This document shows, piece by piece, positions 39,570 to 48,712 of a stretch of DNA of 64,000 bases. The position numbers and the translations under genes were made by a program. Origin of the DNA: Aminobacter ciceronei (lineage in GTDB: Bacteria; Pseudomonadota; Alphaproteobacteria; Rhizobiales; Rhizobiaceae); NCBI RefSeq assembly GCF_014138625.1, contig NZ_JACJHY010000006.1, positions 62,001 to 126,000 on the forward strand, given 5' to 3'. The first letter of the stretch is position 1. Each line of letters starts with the position of its first letter. The notes below the pieces were generated by a model. It searched no databases and was not told where the DNA came from. It saw only the letters and a program-made list of their open reading frames with translations.

Positions 39570-40006
39570 ATGAGCCGGACAGGTAGCCGGCCTGGGATGG
39601 GATTGTCTCCGGTGTTTGCCGACTGGCACAACGGAACTGTTGCCGACGATCCAGAGCCGGTCGCGCAATTTTTTGCAACATGTGCCGGAAGCAGAGCGGC
39701 CACTACTACGCTGCAACCAATATCAATGACGACATGGTCGATATCGAAGGCGGTGAGAACGTGACGTGGTTTGCCGCGTCAAGCTTCGCCCGGCGCGGCT
39801 TCTGCAGTCGTTGCGGCTCGGTGATGCTCTGGAAGCCGAACGACGAAGGCTACGTTTCGATCATGGCCGGTTCGTTCGAGGAGCCGTCGTCGCTGGTTGG
39901 CGGCTATCACATCTTCATCGCCGACAAAGGCTCATATTACGAGATCGATGACGACTTGCCGCGATACGAACGGTCGTCGCCTTCGCTCAAAGTGCTGGAG
40001 GATTGA
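39570..40006 (+). pseudogene. Disrupted GFA/CENP-V-family gene
   Basis: The C-terminal 108 codons (39680-40006) are a good GFA domain: MCRKQSGHYYAATN, RRGFCSRCGSVMLWKP and PSSLVGGYHIFI with a zinc CxxC. The beginning is broken. An ATG at 39570 opens a frame reading MSRTGS and then DDPEPVAQFF, like the family's N terminus, but it is out of frame with the rest; the switch occurs at a run of six T (39669-39674), where one extra T would give QFFCNMCRKQSGH. The first zinc motif (GCxCG) appears only as out-of-frame fragments near 39601-39615. I therefore call it a pseudogene; a sequencing error at the T run cannot be excluded. Confidence 0.65.
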
Positions 40007-40111
40007 ACGGGAGACTGACGATCGTTGTCAATTGTTGAACGCTTCGTCGTGGTTCGGCGCTCTGCTCGAAACAGTGAGGAGCGCGTATATTTCAGGGCAA
40101 GGAGACATGAC

Positions 40112-40909
40112 ATGACCTCGTTGCCCACACTTTTCATTTCGCATGGCGGCCCCGACATCGTTTTGGCCGACACGCCGGCGCGCCATTATCTCGAAGGCCT
40201 CTCGGGTCTTGTCGAGAAGCCCAAAGCCATTGTGATCGTCTCGGCGCATTTCGAGACCGACGGCGTCGCCGTCGTGACGGACCCCAAGCCGGGCATGATA
40301 TACGATTTCGGCGGCTTCGCGCCCGAGCTCTACAAGATGATCTATCCGGCCGTCGGCGAACCTGCCCTGGCCGAAAGAGTGTTCGGCATGCTCGATCAAG
40401 CCGGCCTGAAGCCGCATACGTTCGAGAAGCGCGGCTATGACCACGGCACATGGACGCCGCTCAAGCTGGCGTTCCCCGACGCCGACATTCCCGTGGTTCA
40501 GGTGTCGATCGACCCTAGTCGCGATGCCGCTTGGCATCATGCCATCGGCAAGGCGCTGGCGTCATTGCGCCACGAAGGCGTACTGCTGATCGGCTCAGGC
40601 CACATCACCCACAATCTGCGCGCCTATTTCAGTCGGCTTCGGCGCGGAGCCGAACCCGATCCCGCGCTGGCCGGCAAGGTGCATGCGTTCACCGAATGGT
40701 TCGCCGACAGGCTGGCGCTCGGCGATACCGAAGCGCTGCTGCACTGGAAGGACAAGGCGCCTTTCCCTGGGGAGAACCACCCGACCGACGAACATCTGAT
40801 GCCGATCTTCTTCGCTTACGGTGCGGCAGGTGAGGGTGCGAAGGGCCGTCGCGTGCACGATTCGGTCGATCACGGCTTCTTTGCCAACGATTCATATCTG
40901 TTCGACTGA
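40112..40909 (+). CDS. DODA-type extradiol aromatic ring-opening dioxygenase
   Basis: A 265-residue class III extradiol dioxygenase of the DODA/YgiD type. Metal ligands expected are His11 in ISHGGPD, the His in VSAHFET and the His in DEHLMPIFFAYGAAG, with GSGHITHNLRAY also conserved. In plants DODA opens L-DOPA; bacterial substrates are mostly unknown. AAGGAGA stands six bases before the chosen ATG. Confidence 0.92.
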   Translation: MTSLPTLFISHGGPDIVLADTPARHYLEGLSGLVEKPKAIVIVSAHFETDGVAVVTDPKPGMIYDFGGFAPELYKMIYPAVGEPALAERVFGMLDQAGLKPHTFEKRGYDHGTWTPLKLAFPDADIPVVQVSIDPSRDAAWHHAIGKALASLRHEGVLLIGSGHITHNLRAYFSRLRRGAEPDPALAGKVHAFTEWFADRLALGDTEALLHWKDKAPFPGENHPTDEHLMPIFFAYGAAGEGAKGRRVHDSVDHGFFANDSYLFD

Positions 40910-40959
40910 GCGTCGAGCCGCTAAATGATGCCGCTTCGATCGAACTGAAAGGGCATTCC

Positions 40960-41319
40960 ATGGAGCGGCTGGTCAAGGCTTTCCAGAACTCGGTGCGGGC
41001 ATTCTCGCGACTGATCCGCTCCGAGGCGGCATTTCAGCAGGAAATCATGCTGCTCGTCGCAGCCCTGCCGATCGGCTGGTTCGTGGCAGGCACCTGGGGC
41101 GGCTACGCGCTGCTGATCGGATCGATCCTGTTCCTGATCACAGTCGAGGTGCTGAACACCGGCATCGAGGCGGCGTGCGACGCCGTCAGCCGCGAATTCA
41201 ACATCGACATCCAACTTGCCAAGGACTGCGGCTCGCTCGCCGTGCTGATCTCGATCGTCATCGTGCTGGGCGTCTGGGTCTACGCCATCGCCGAGCGCCT
41301 GGCCGGGCTTCCGATCTGA
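40960..41319 (+). CDS. dgkA: Diacylglycerol kinase
   Basis: A 119-residue trimeric membrane kinase that phosphorylates diacylglycerol to phosphatidate. Three transmembrane helices are visible (about 28-45, 50-67, 93-112). The signature EVLNTGIEAACDAVSREFN with its catalytic Glu is intact, as is EAAFQQE. It is the first of a small cluster of membrane and stress genes and lies 50 bases after the dioxygenase gene. Confidence 0.95.
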   Translation: MERLVKAFQNSVRAFSRLIRSEAAFQQEIMLLVAALPIGWFVAGTWGGYALLIGSILFLITVEVLNTGIEAACDAVSREFNIDIQLAKDCGSLAVLISIVIVLGVWVYAIAERLAGLPI

Positions 41320-41359
41320 AGGTCGCGTACCTACATGTCGGTTACCAAAGGAGACCGAC

Positions 41360-41950
41360 ATGGCTGACAAGGCCGATATCCACCTCGAGACGCGCGCCGG
41401 CCTGCCGGAGGACCTGCGTTGGCTCGTCGCCAAGTATCCGCGCGAGGACTGGCGCGCCCACGACAACGTCCATGGCATGGCCTCGATGTGGCTGCAGCGT
41501 CACGACATGTTCCGCGAGCTGGGCGGCATGCTGACCGCAGGAATTGGCGATTATCGCGAGGGCCGCATGGACGCGCAGCAATTCGCCCGCTGGTTCGCGC
41601 CGCGGCTGAACCATTTCCTCGGCAATCTCGATGGCCACCACAATGTCGAGGACCATCACTATTTTCCTGTCTTCGCCAAGGCTGAAAGCCGGCTGAAGCG
41701 AGGCTTCGAGATCCTCGACGCCGACCATCACCTGATCCATGAGGCGCTGGAGCGCAATGCAGACTCGGCCAACGCGTTCATCCAGGCGCTGCAGGAAAAT
41801 GAGGACAAGCAACGCTTTGCCGCCGACGCCTATGCCGACGAGAATGCGCGGCTTGTCGCCATGCTGACGCGGCATCTGGATGACGAGGAAGACCTGATCA
41901 TCCCGCTCATTCTCGATCGCGGCGACCGGGAACTGGTGGGCTCGGACTAA
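41360..41950 (+). CDS. Hemerythrin-domain protein
   Basis: A 196-residue hemerythrin HHE-type four-helix protein. Candidate di-iron ligands are the His in LNHFLGNLDGHHNVEDHHYFPVF, in DADHHLIHEALE and in TRHLDDEEDLIIPLI, which match the HxxxE and HxxxD spacing of the fold. Such proteins bind oxygen or protect against nitrosative stress. AAAGGAGA precedes the ATG. The stop overlaps tail-to-tail with the DedA gene. Confidence 0.88.
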   Translation: MADKADIHLETRAGLPEDLRWLVAKYPREDWRAHDNVHGMASMWLQRHDMFRELGGMLTAGIGDYREGRMDAQQFARWFAPRLNHFLGNLDGHHNVEDHHYFPVFAKAESRLKRGFEILDADHHLIHEALERNADSANAFIQALQENEDKQRFAADAYADENARLVAMLTRHLDDEEDLIIPLILDRGDRELVGSD

Positions 41951-42528
41951 TCCTTCGGCTGCCTGCGGGCGATGTGGCGGGCCAGGAGCCAGGTTCCCAG
42001 CGCCACGGCGATGCCGATGCCAAGTCCGAGAAACAGCCGGTGGTGCGCCTTCAGCGTGTCGCCGAGGATGTGCTCGGCACCGAGGCCGAATACGTAGCCG
42101 AGGCTGACGAAGATGCCGGCCCAGACGAGCGCCGACAGGCCGTTGAGGGCCAGAAACAGCGAGACCGGGATGCGCGACAGGCCTGCGGCGATACCGCCGG
42201 CCAGTCGCATGCCGTAGACGTAGCGGTTGCCGAGCACGAACAGGTTGGGATGCGCCTGCACCAGGCGGAAGGCATGGCTGAAGCCAGGCCTGCGGCGCAG
42301 CAATCGCACCCATTTGTGGTTGGAGAACCGCCGTCCAAGGATGAAGAACAGCGTGTCGCCGAGAAAGGCGCCTGTCGCGGCCACGGCAAAGGCGCTCCAC
42401 GGTTCGAAAAACCGCTGATGGGCGAAGAAGCCGCCGAGGATGGCAAAGCTCTCGCCTTCGGCCATGCAGCCGATGAAGACGGCGAGAAGCCCGAAGCGCT
42501 CGACGAGGTGGTGAAGGGTTTCGATCAT
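41947..42528 (-). CDS. DedA/SNARE-associated family membrane protein
   Basis: A 193-residue integral membrane protein. The DedA pattern is visible: MAEGESFAILGGFFAH (the E-x-x-x-P/A-I-x-G loop), GAFLGDTLFFILGRRF and FVLGNRYVYGMRLAGGIAAG with the conserved arginines. DedA proteins act as undecaprenyl-phosphate or phospholipid flippases. Its ATG overlaps the DUF1003 stop by four bases (ATGA). Confidence 0.88.
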   Translation of the reverse strand: MIETLHHLVERFGLLAVFIGCMAEGESFAILGGFFAHQRFFEPWSAFAVAATGAFLGDTLFFILGRRFSNHKWVRLLRRRPGFSHAFRLVQAHPNLFVLGNRYVYGMRLAGGIAAGLSRIPVSLFLALNGLSALVWAGIFVSLGYVFGLGAEHILGDTLKAHHRLFLGLGIGIAVALGTWLLARHIARRQPKD

Positions 42529-43088
42529 CGAGCGGGCGACTGAGGTGCGGAGGAGTCGGCAATGCGCTGGACCTGGACAGTCAGCTGCTGCACCTGCTCG
42601 CGCAGCAGAATGATCTCCTGGAAGCGGATCTCATCAAGTTTCTCGTGCAGCGCCATGATCTCGATCTCGGCCTTCAGGTTGACGGCATAGTCGTGCGAGG
42701 CATCGATGCGGTCGCGCTCGGCCTGCCGGTTCTGCGACATCATGATGATCGGTGCCTGGATCGCCGCCAACATCGACAGCACAAGATTGAGGAAGATGAA
42801 TGGGTAGGGATCGAACGAGCCGAATCCCAGCAGCCAGGCATTGAGCACCGTCCAGACGACGAGGAAACCCAGGAAGCCGAGGATGAAGCTCCAGGAGCCG
42901 CCGACGCGGGCGATGCCGTCCGCCAGTCGTTCGCCCCGGCTTTCGCTGTGAGCGACGCTGTCATTGACGTTGAGGGAAACCGGTTTGCGATCAATCGCGC
43001 TCTGCAGGACCTTGTGCTCGAGTTCGCTCAAATGCTCCGGTGCGCGCTTCAGCCATCTTCCGGCAAGGTCAGCCACAGTCTTGTTCAT
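42525..43088 (-). CDS. DUF1003 membrane protein
   Basis: A 187-residue protein with a soluble N terminus, two transmembrane helices in the DUF1003 core (GSWSFILGFLGFLVVWTVLNAW, given here by its ends GSWSFI and LNAW, then FDPYPFIFLNLVLSMLAAIQAPIIMMSQNRQ by FDPYPFIFLNL and APIIMMSQNR) and a C-terminal coiled coil rich in Glu, Ile and Gln. Function is unknown. GGGGGCG stands before the ATG. Coupled to the DedA gene. Confidence 0.9.
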   Translation of the reverse strand: MNKTVADLAGRWLKRAPEHLSELEHKVLQSAIDRKPVSLNVNDSVAHSESRGERLADGIARVGGSWSFILGFLGFLVVWTVLNAWLLGFGSFDPYPFIFLNLVLSMLAAIQAPIIMMSQNRQAERDRIDASHDYAVNLKAEIEIMALHEKLDEIRFQEIILLREQVQQLTVQVQRIADSSAPQSPAR

Positions 43089-43186
43089 TTGCACGCCCCC
43101 GCTTTCCAACCGGCTGCTTGGCAGCCACGAATCCTTATATGAAGATGGCTGGCGATGTCGCCAAGATGAGGTTGCGGGGGAATGGA

Positions 43187-43900
43187 ATGATGGACTTCGC
43201 CAGGATCAGGGCGCGCGCTGAGGAGCGCAAGGGCGGCGATGCGGTGCTGAAGTCGCTGCTGGGGCCGGCGTTCGACAATACGACGCTTGCCAAGGTCCCT
43301 GACGACCGGATCCTGTCGACGATGGCGGAGCGTGTTTTTGCCGCCGGTTTCGTCTGGCGTGTCATCGAGCAGAAATGGCCCGGCTTCGAGGAGGCTTTCC
43401 TTCATTTCGAGCCGAAGCGGCTTCTGTTCCAGCCCGATGACTTCTGGCACGACCTCGCCTCCGACAAGCGCATCGTGCGCAATCCGCAAAAGATCCGCTC
43501 GGTGCGCGACAACGCCGCCTTCGTCGAACGCGTCTCGCAGGAGCATGGCAGCTTCGGCAGGTTCCTTGCGGCATGGCCGGCCGACGACCAGGTCGGGCTG
43601 ACGGGCTATCTGGGCAAGCACGGCAGCAGACTCGGCGGCAACACCGGTCAATATCTGTTGCGCTGGCTGGGCTGGGACACGTTCATCCTGTCACAAGACA
43701 TGATCCTGGCCCTGCGCGACGCGGGTCTCGACATCGGCGAGGCAGCGTCCTCCACGAAGGATCAGGCCAAGGTGCAGGCTCAGATCAACGAATGGGCAAA
43801 GGCGACCAAGCTGCCGCGGGCGCATATCTCGCGCATCCTCTCCATGTCGATCGGCGTCAACCGTCCAGCCGAGGAACTGGCGAGCTACATGGGCGAATGA
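43187..43900 (+). CDS. tag: DNA-3-methyladenine glycosylase I family protein
   Basis: A 237-residue protein of the Tag (COG2818) family, which removes 3-methyladenine from DNA. Family features are AERVFAAGFVWRVIEQKWPGFEEAF (given in part), KIRSVRDNAAFV and the helix-hairpin region GLTGYLGKHGSRLGGNTG. It lacks the obvious zinc-snap cysteines of E. coli Tag, so it belongs to a diverged subgroup and activity is less certain. GGGGG is placed before the double ATG; either ATG (43187 or 43190) may be used. Confidence 0.8.
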   Translation: MMDFARIRARAEERKGGDAVLKSLLGPAFDNTTLAKVPDDRILSTMAERVFAAGFVWRVIEQKWPGFEEAFLHFEPKRLLFQPDDFWHDLASDKRIVRNPQKIRSVRDNAAFVERVSQEHGSFGRFLAAWPADDQVGLTGYLGKHGSRLGGNTGQYLLRWLGWDTFILSQDMILALRDAGLDIGEAASSTKDQAKVQAQINEWAKATKLPRAHISRILSMSIGVNRPAEELASYMGE

Positions 43901-43953
43901 TGGCCCAACCGAACTCGATTGCCCGACTTCACAACGCAGGCTAAACCGCTGAC

Positions 43954-45633
43954 ATGACGAAAAAATCTCCCGACATCCTGCGCATCGCCGTTGCCCAGCT
44001 CAACCCGACGGTCGGCGACATCAACGGCAATCTCGCCAAGGCGCGCGAGGCGAGGGCGGACGCGGCGCGACAGGGTGCCGATCTGGTGTTGTTCACCGAA
44101 CTTTTCCTCGCCGGTTATCCGCCGGAGGACCTGGTGCTCAAGCCGGCCTTCCTGGCTGCCTGCGAGCGTGCGGCGGAAGATTTCGCCAAGGACACATCGG
44201 ACAATGGCCCCGGCGTCATCATCGGCGTGCCGCTCAAGCGCAAGAGCGGCGTGCACAACGCGGTCGTCGTTGCCGATGGCGGCAAGATCGTTGCCGAGCG
44301 CTTCAAGGTCGACCTGCCCAACTATGGCGAGTTTGACGAAAAGCGTGTGTTCCAGCCCGGTCCCGACATGCCGGGTCCGATCAATTTCCGTGGCGTTCGC
44401 ATCGGTATCCCGATCTGCGAGGACATCTGGGGTGAGCTCGGCGTCTGCGAGACGCTGGCCGAGAGTGGTGCTGAAATCCTGCTCGTGCCCAACGGCTCAC
44501 CCTATTATCGCGCCAAGATGGACGTGCGCCATCAGGTGGCGATCCGTCAGGTGATCGAGAGCGGCCTGCCGCTGCTCTATGCCAACCAGCTCGGCGGGCA
44601 GGACGAACTCGTCTTCGACGGCGCCTCCTTCGCCATCAACGCCGACCATTCGCTGGCGTTCCAGATGAGCCAGTTCGAAGAGACGGTGGCGATGACAACC
44701 TGGAAGCGCGGCGACGAAGGCTGGGCCTGCGTCGAAGGGCCAATGTCGAAAATCCCCGAGCGCGAGGAGGCCGATTATCGCGCCTGCCTGCTGGGCCTGC
44801 GCGACTACGTCAACAAGAACGGCTTCAAGAACGTCGTGCTTGGCCTTTCCGGCGGCATCGATTCGGCGATCTGCGCGGCACTCGCCGTCGACGCGCTCGG
44901 CGAGGAGCGGCTCAGGGCGATCATGATGCCTTATCGCTATACCTCGAAGGATTCGCTCAAGGACGCCGAGGATTGCGCCCGGGCGCTCGGCTGCCGTTAC
45001 GACATCGTGCCCATCCATGAGCCGGTCGACGGTTTCTCGCATGCGCTGACGCAGCTGTTCGAGGGCACCAAGGAAGGCATCACCGAAGAGAACCTGCAGA
45101 GCCGCGCCCGCGGCACGATCCTGATGGCGGTGTCCAACAAGTTCGGCTCGATGGTGGTGACGACCGGCAACAAGAGCGAGATGTCGGTCGGCTATGCCAC
45201 GCTCTATGGCGACATGAATGGCGGCTTCAATCCGATCAAGGACCTCTACAAGATGCAGGTCTATGCGCTGTCGCGCTGGCGCAACACGCATGTGCCGCCG
45301 GGCGCGCTCGGCCCCTCGGGCGAGGTCATTCCGAAAAACATCATCGACAAGGCGCCGTCTGCGGAACTCAGGCCCAACCAGACCGACCAGGATTCGCTGC
45401 CGCCCTATCCGGTGCTCGACGACATCCTCGAATGCCTGGTCGAGAACGAGATGGGCGTCGACGACATCGTCTCCCGCGGTCATGATCGCGATACGGTCCA
45501 CAAGATAGAGCACCTGCTCTACATCGCCGAATACAAGAGGCGGCAGGCAGCACCCGGGGTGAAGATCACCAGGAAGAATTTCGGCCGCGACCGCCGCTAC
45601 CCGATCACGAACAGATTCAGGGATCGTGGCTAA
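43954..45633 (+). CDS. nadE: Glutamine-dependent NAD+ synthetase
   Basis: A 559-residue two-domain enzyme that amidates nicotinate adenine dinucleotide, the last step of NAD synthesis. The N-terminal nitrilase-type glutaminase has Glu49 (LFTELFLAGYPPEDL), Lys117 (RFKVDLPNYGEFDE) and Cys154 (IGIPICEDIW). The C-terminal synthetase has the PP-loop SGGIDS at 297-302 and TTGNKSEMSVGY. Both parts are complete. Confidence 0.97.
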   Translation: MTKKSPDILRIAVAQLNPTVGDINGNLAKAREARADAARQGADLVLFTELFLAGYPPEDLVLKPAFLAACERAAEDFAKDTSDNGPGVIIGVPLKRKSGVHNAVVVADGGKIVAERFKVDLPNYGEFDEKRVFQPGPDMPGPINFRGVRIGIPICEDIWGELGVCETLAESGAEILLVPNGSPYYRAKMDVRHQVAIRQVIESGLPLLYANQLGGQDELVFDGASFAINADHSLAFQMSQFEETVAMTTWKRGDEGWACVEGPMSKIPEREEADYRACLLGLRDYVNKNGFKNVVLGLSGGIDSAICAALAVDALGEERLRAIMMPYRYTSKDSLKDAEDCARALGCRYDIVPIHEPVDGFSHALTQLFEGTKEGITEENLQSRARGTILMAVSNKFGSMVVTTGNKSEMSVGYATLYGDMNGGFNPIKDLYKMQVYALSRWRNTHVPPGALGPSGEVIPKNIIDKAPSAELRPNQTDQDSLPPYPVLDDILECLVENEMGVDDIVSRGHDRDTVHKIEHLLYIAEYKRRQAAPGVKITRKNFGRDRRYPITNRFRDRG

Positions 45634-45677
45634 GTCGCTGGAACTGAACTGAAAACCGCCAGCAGACCGGAGGGTTC

Positions 45678-46097
45678 ATGACCGAGGTCGAGATCAGTTT
45701 CGACGTGTCGCGCATCGACTTCGACAAGACGTCGGACGTCATCAAGGCGAGCTATTGGGGCGAGGGCCGGACCGACGACATCCATCGCCGGGCCTTCGAC
45801 AATTCGCTGTGCCTGGGCGCTTATATCGACGGCGAGCAGGTCGGTTTCGCCCGCGCCATCACCGACTATGCCTGCTTTGCCTATGTCGCCGACGTCATCG
45901 TCTGGCCTGAGCGGCGCGGCCTCGGCATCGGCAAGAAGCTGATCCAAGCGCTCATCGACCATCCTGAGCTTGCGAGCGTGACCGGCTTCTCGCTCAGAAC
46001 CTCGGACGCGCACAGCCTCTATGAACAATTCGGCTTCGTGACCTCGACTGACGGCATGTACATGCGCCTGTCGAGGCAGCCGGCAGCCCAAGGATAG
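45678..46097 (+). CDS. GNAT N-acetyltransferase
   Basis: A 139-residue GNAT protein with acetyl-CoA motif ERRGLGIGKKLIQ and the segment YVADVIVWPE before it, typical of the YjdJ/AacA-like group annotated as GNAT family. DAHSLYEQFGF marks the last helix. Substrate unknown. GGAGGG stands five bases before the ATG. It is 44 bases after nadE and 9 bases before an MFS gene, so may share a transcript. Confidence 0.88.
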   Translation: MTEVEISFDVSRIDFDKTSDVIKASYWGEGRTDDIHRRAFDNSLCLGAYIDGEQVGFARAITDYACFAYVADVIVWPERRGLGIGKKLIQALIDHPELASVTGFSLRTSDAHSLYEQFGFVTSTDGMYMRLSRQPAAQG

Positions 46098-46106
46098 ACC
46101 AGAGGC

Positions 46107-47348
46107 GTGTCCTACATCTCCTTCGTTCGGGACAATCCGCGCTGGCTGGCCGGCGGGTTCCTGCTCACCTTCTTTTCGACCTTCGGCATGACCTCGTTCA
46201 TCGCGCTGTCGGCCGGTGACATCCGTCGCGATTATGGGCTGTCCCATGGCGAGTTCGGCACGCTTTACATGGTCGCCACGCTGGCCAGCGCCTTGAGCCT
46301 GCCGCGGCTCGGCCAGATCGTCGATCGCTACAGCGCACAGAAGGTGGCGTTGTTCATCGTGCCGATGCTGGCGCTGGCGAGTGCATCGATGGCACTGTCG
46401 CAACACCTCGTCATCCTGTTCGTCGCCATCTATCTGCTGCGGCTGTTTGGCCAGGGCATGATGGTGCACACCGCCTACACCGCAACCGCGCGCTGGTTTT
46501 CGGCGCAAAGGGGGCGCGCGCTGTCGACCGTCATCCTCGGCCACAACGCCGGCGACGCTATCATCCCGATGGGTTTCGTGCTGATCGCCGCCTCCGTTGG
46601 CTGGCGCAACGGCTGGCTGCTTGCGGCAGCAATGATTGCCTTCATCGCCCTGCCGGCGATCGTGCTGCTTGTCGCCGTGGACCGTAAGCCGCGCTCGTCC
46701 GATCCCGTGGCACGCCAGATCGACGCGCGCGACTGGACGCGCGCCGAGGTGGTTCGCGATCCGATCTTCTACGTGCTGCTGCTCGGCGTCATGGCGCCGG
46801 GGCTGATCGTGACGACCTTGTTCTTCCACCAGGTCTATCTGGTGGAATTGCGTGGCTGGTCGCTCGAGGTCTTTGCCTCATCCTTTCTGGTGACGGCGGT
46901 GGTCAACGCCGCCTTCACGCTTGTCGTCGGCCAGCTCATCGACCGCTTTTCCGGCGTCTCGCTGCTGCCCTTCGTGCTCTTGCCTCTGGGGCTGGCCTGC
47001 CTGGTGCTGGGCCTTGTCGACGCGCAGTGGAGCGCCTTCGGCTTCATGGCGCTGCTCGGCATCTCGAATGGCCTGTCGACGACGCTGTTCGGTGCCATAT
47101 GGCCCGAAGTCTATGGCCTCAGGCACCTTGGCTCGATCAGGGCGCTGATCGTTTCTGCCGGCGTGTTCGCCTCGGCAATCGGGCCGGGCCTGACCGGGTT
47201 CCTGATCGACGGCGGCGTCAGCTACCCCGGCCAGATCGTGGCGATGGCGGTCTACTGCTTGGCCATTTCCTTTGTTCTGCTGTTGGCTTCGCGGCGGATC
47301 CGCGCGCGAAGCCATGTTCAGCCGGCACCAGCCGTGGTTGGCGTTTAG
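46107..47348 (+). CDS. MFS transporter
   Basis: A 413-residue major facilitator with a GTG start and 12 predicted spans. The loop 2-3 region reads LPRLGQIVDRYSAQKV, a variant of motif A; LLRLFGQGMMVHTAYTATARWF resembles the span 4-5 region of monocarboxylate or oxalate/formate-like carriers. Substrate is unknown. Nine bases separate it from the preceding acetyltransferase gene. It ends five bases before the convergent clpP stop. Confidence 0.85.
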   Translation: MSYISFVRDNPRWLAGGFLLTFFSTFGMTSFIALSAGDIRRDYGLSHGEFGTLYMVATLASALSLPRLGQIVDRYSAQKVALFIVPMLALASASMALSQHLVILFVAIYLLRLFGQGMMVHTAYTATARWFSAQRGRALSTVILGHNAGDAIIPMGFVLIAASVGWRNGWLLAAAMIAFIALPAIVLLVAVDRKPRSSDPVARQIDARDWTRAEVVRDPIFYVLLLGVMAPGLIVTTLFFHQVYLVELRGWSLEVFASSFLVTAVVNAAFTLVVGQLIDRFSGVSLLPFVLLPLGLACLVLGLVDAQWSAFGFMALLGISNGLSTTLFGAIWPEVYGLRHLGSIRALIVSAGVFASAIGPGLTGFLIDGGVSYPGQIVAMAVYCLAISFVLLLASRRIRARSHVQPAPAVVGV

Positions 47349-47352
47349 CCGA

Positions 47353-47973
47353 CTACTTCCCGGATATGCTCTCCACGGTCTCGCGGCGGTCATAGACGTG
47401 GTCGACGATACCCCAATCCCTGGCTTCCTCCGCCGTGAAGAAGTAATCGCGGTCGAGCACGCGCGCCACTTCTTCCTCGGTGCGCCCGCAATGCTCGGCA
47501 TAGAGCCTGGTCATGCGCCGCTTGAGCTTGATGATGTCTTCGGCATGGCGCTCGATGTCGGAGGCTTGGCCACGGAAGCCGCCGGAGGGCTGGTGCAGGA
47601 TTACGCTCGCATTGGGCAGGGCGATGCGCCTGCCGGGTGCGCCGGCCATCAGCAGGAACGAGCCCATCGAGCCCGCCGTGCCCATGCACAAAGTAGATAC
47701 GGGGCAGCGGATGAACTGCATCGTGTCATAGATGGCAAAGCCGCTGGTGACCACGCCGCCCGGGGAGTTGATGTAGAACGAGATTTCGCGGGTAGGGTTT
47801 TCCGACTCAAGGAACAGCAGCTGCGCGCAGATCAGCGAGGCCGAATTGTCGTCGACCTCGCCATTGAGGAAGACGATCCGCTCGCGCAGCAGCCGGGAAA
47901 AAATGTCGAAGGAGCGTTCGCCGCGCGGCGATTGTTCCACCACCATAGGGACGAGTTGCATCGTGTCGCGCAT
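47353..47973 (-). CDS. clpP: ATP-dependent Clp protease proteolytic subunit (paralogue)
   Basis: A 206-residue ClpP with catalytic triad Ser102 (GTAGSMGSF), His127 (VILHQPSGG) and Asp176 (DRDYFFT). The [10 protein letters not shown] and [10 protein letters not shown] segments are intact. No clpX gene is adjacent, and the Ser-site residues differ from the usual QAASMGA, so this is probably one of the secondary ClpP paralogues found in rhizobia. AAGGAAA stands before the ATG used; an in-frame ATG 18 bases upstream is possible. Confidence 0.93.
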   Translation of the reverse strand: MRDTMQLVPMVVEQSPRGERSFDIFSRLLRERIVFLNGEVDDNSASLICAQLLFLESENPTREISFYINSPGGVVTSGFAIYDTMQFIRCPVSTLCMGTAGSMGSFLLMAGAPGRRIALPNASVILHQPSGGFRGQASDIERHAEDIIKLKRRMTRLYAEHCGRTEEEVARVLDRDYFFTAEEARDWGIVDHVYDRRETVESISGK

Positions 47974-48010
47974 GCGCGAATTTCCTTTCATCAATGGAGA
48001 CTGTTTGGGC

Positions 48011-48394
48011 TTAGGCGGCGGCGCGCATCAGCGGCGGGCTGTTCGAATTCGCCGGCGAAGCAATGGTCCTGGCCGTCTCGACGCTATGGGTCAGGCGGAA
48101 CCACGTGCCGCCGTCCGGCTGCGCTTCGAGGTCGAAAGTCACGACCGTTTCGGGTTCGCTCACCGTTGCGTCGTTCCAGGCGTAGCGAACGCGCGAGAAC
48201 GGCAGAGCCTCGATGATGCGGTAGGCCGGGCCGGTCGTATCAGCGGTGACCTTGTCGGCCGCCGGCACATCGAGCCAGGTTGCGACGAACTCCGGTACCG
48301 TCAGCGCGCGCCAGACCTTTTCAGGCGTCGCTTCCAGTTCGCATTCGACGACGATGGTGTCGTCTGTCTCTTCCTGCCTTTGGGCGTCCGTCAT
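48011..48394 (-). CDS. SRPBCC/AHSA1-family protein
   Basis: A 127-residue START-like protein: [21 protein letters not shown] is the classic AHSA1/SRPBCC opening and [12 protein letters not shown] the closing strand. Proteins coupled to ArsR regulators in this way bind hydrophobic ligands or act with the regulator. Its ATG overlaps the ArsR stop by four bases (ATGA), so the two are translationally coupled and likely functionally paired. Confidence 0.88.
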   Translation of the reverse strand: MTDAQRQEETDDTIVVECELEATPEKVWRALTVPEFVATWLDVPAADKVTADTTGPAYRIIEALPFSRVRYAWNDATVSEPETVVTFDLEAQPDGGTWFRLTHSVETARTIASPANSNSPPLMRAAA

Positions 48395-48705
48395 TGGTCC
48401 ATCTCCTTGAGCAGTGTCTTCAGCCTCTCGACACGTTCCGGCCAGAAGCTGCGATAGCGGGTGAGCCAGTCGAAAAGCGGCCGCAGCCCGTCGGGGTTGA
48501 CGCTGTAGTTCACATGCCGGCCGGCACGCGCTTCCTTGATCAAGCCTGCGCCGCGCAGCACGGCGATGTGCTGTGAGATCGCTGGCTGTGAAATCTCCAG
48601 CCCCTGGCGTAGTTCCGTCGCGTTTTTCTCGCCTGCCGTCAGTCGGTCCAGTACGGCACGGCGGGTGGGATCGGACAGGGCGCGGAATATCTCGGATTCG
48701 TTCAT
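48391..48705 (-). CDS. ArsR-family transcriptional regulator
   Basis: A 104-residue winged-helix regulator of the non-metal ArsR type: FRALSDPTRRAVLDRL, LEISQPAISQHIAVLRGAGLI (recognition helix) and GRHVNYSVNPDGLRPLFDWL. It lacks the ELCVCDL metal motif, so it should sense something other than arsenite. A palindrome lies seven bases upstream of its ATG, fitting autorepression. First gene of a two-gene operon with SRPBCC. Confidence 0.92.
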   Translation of the reverse strand: MNESEIFRALSDPTRRAVLDRLTAGEKNATELRQGLEISQPAISQHIAVLRGAGLIKEARAGRHVNYSVNPDGLRPLFDWLTRYRSFWPERVERLKTLLKEMDQ

Positions 48706-48712
48706 GGAAATG

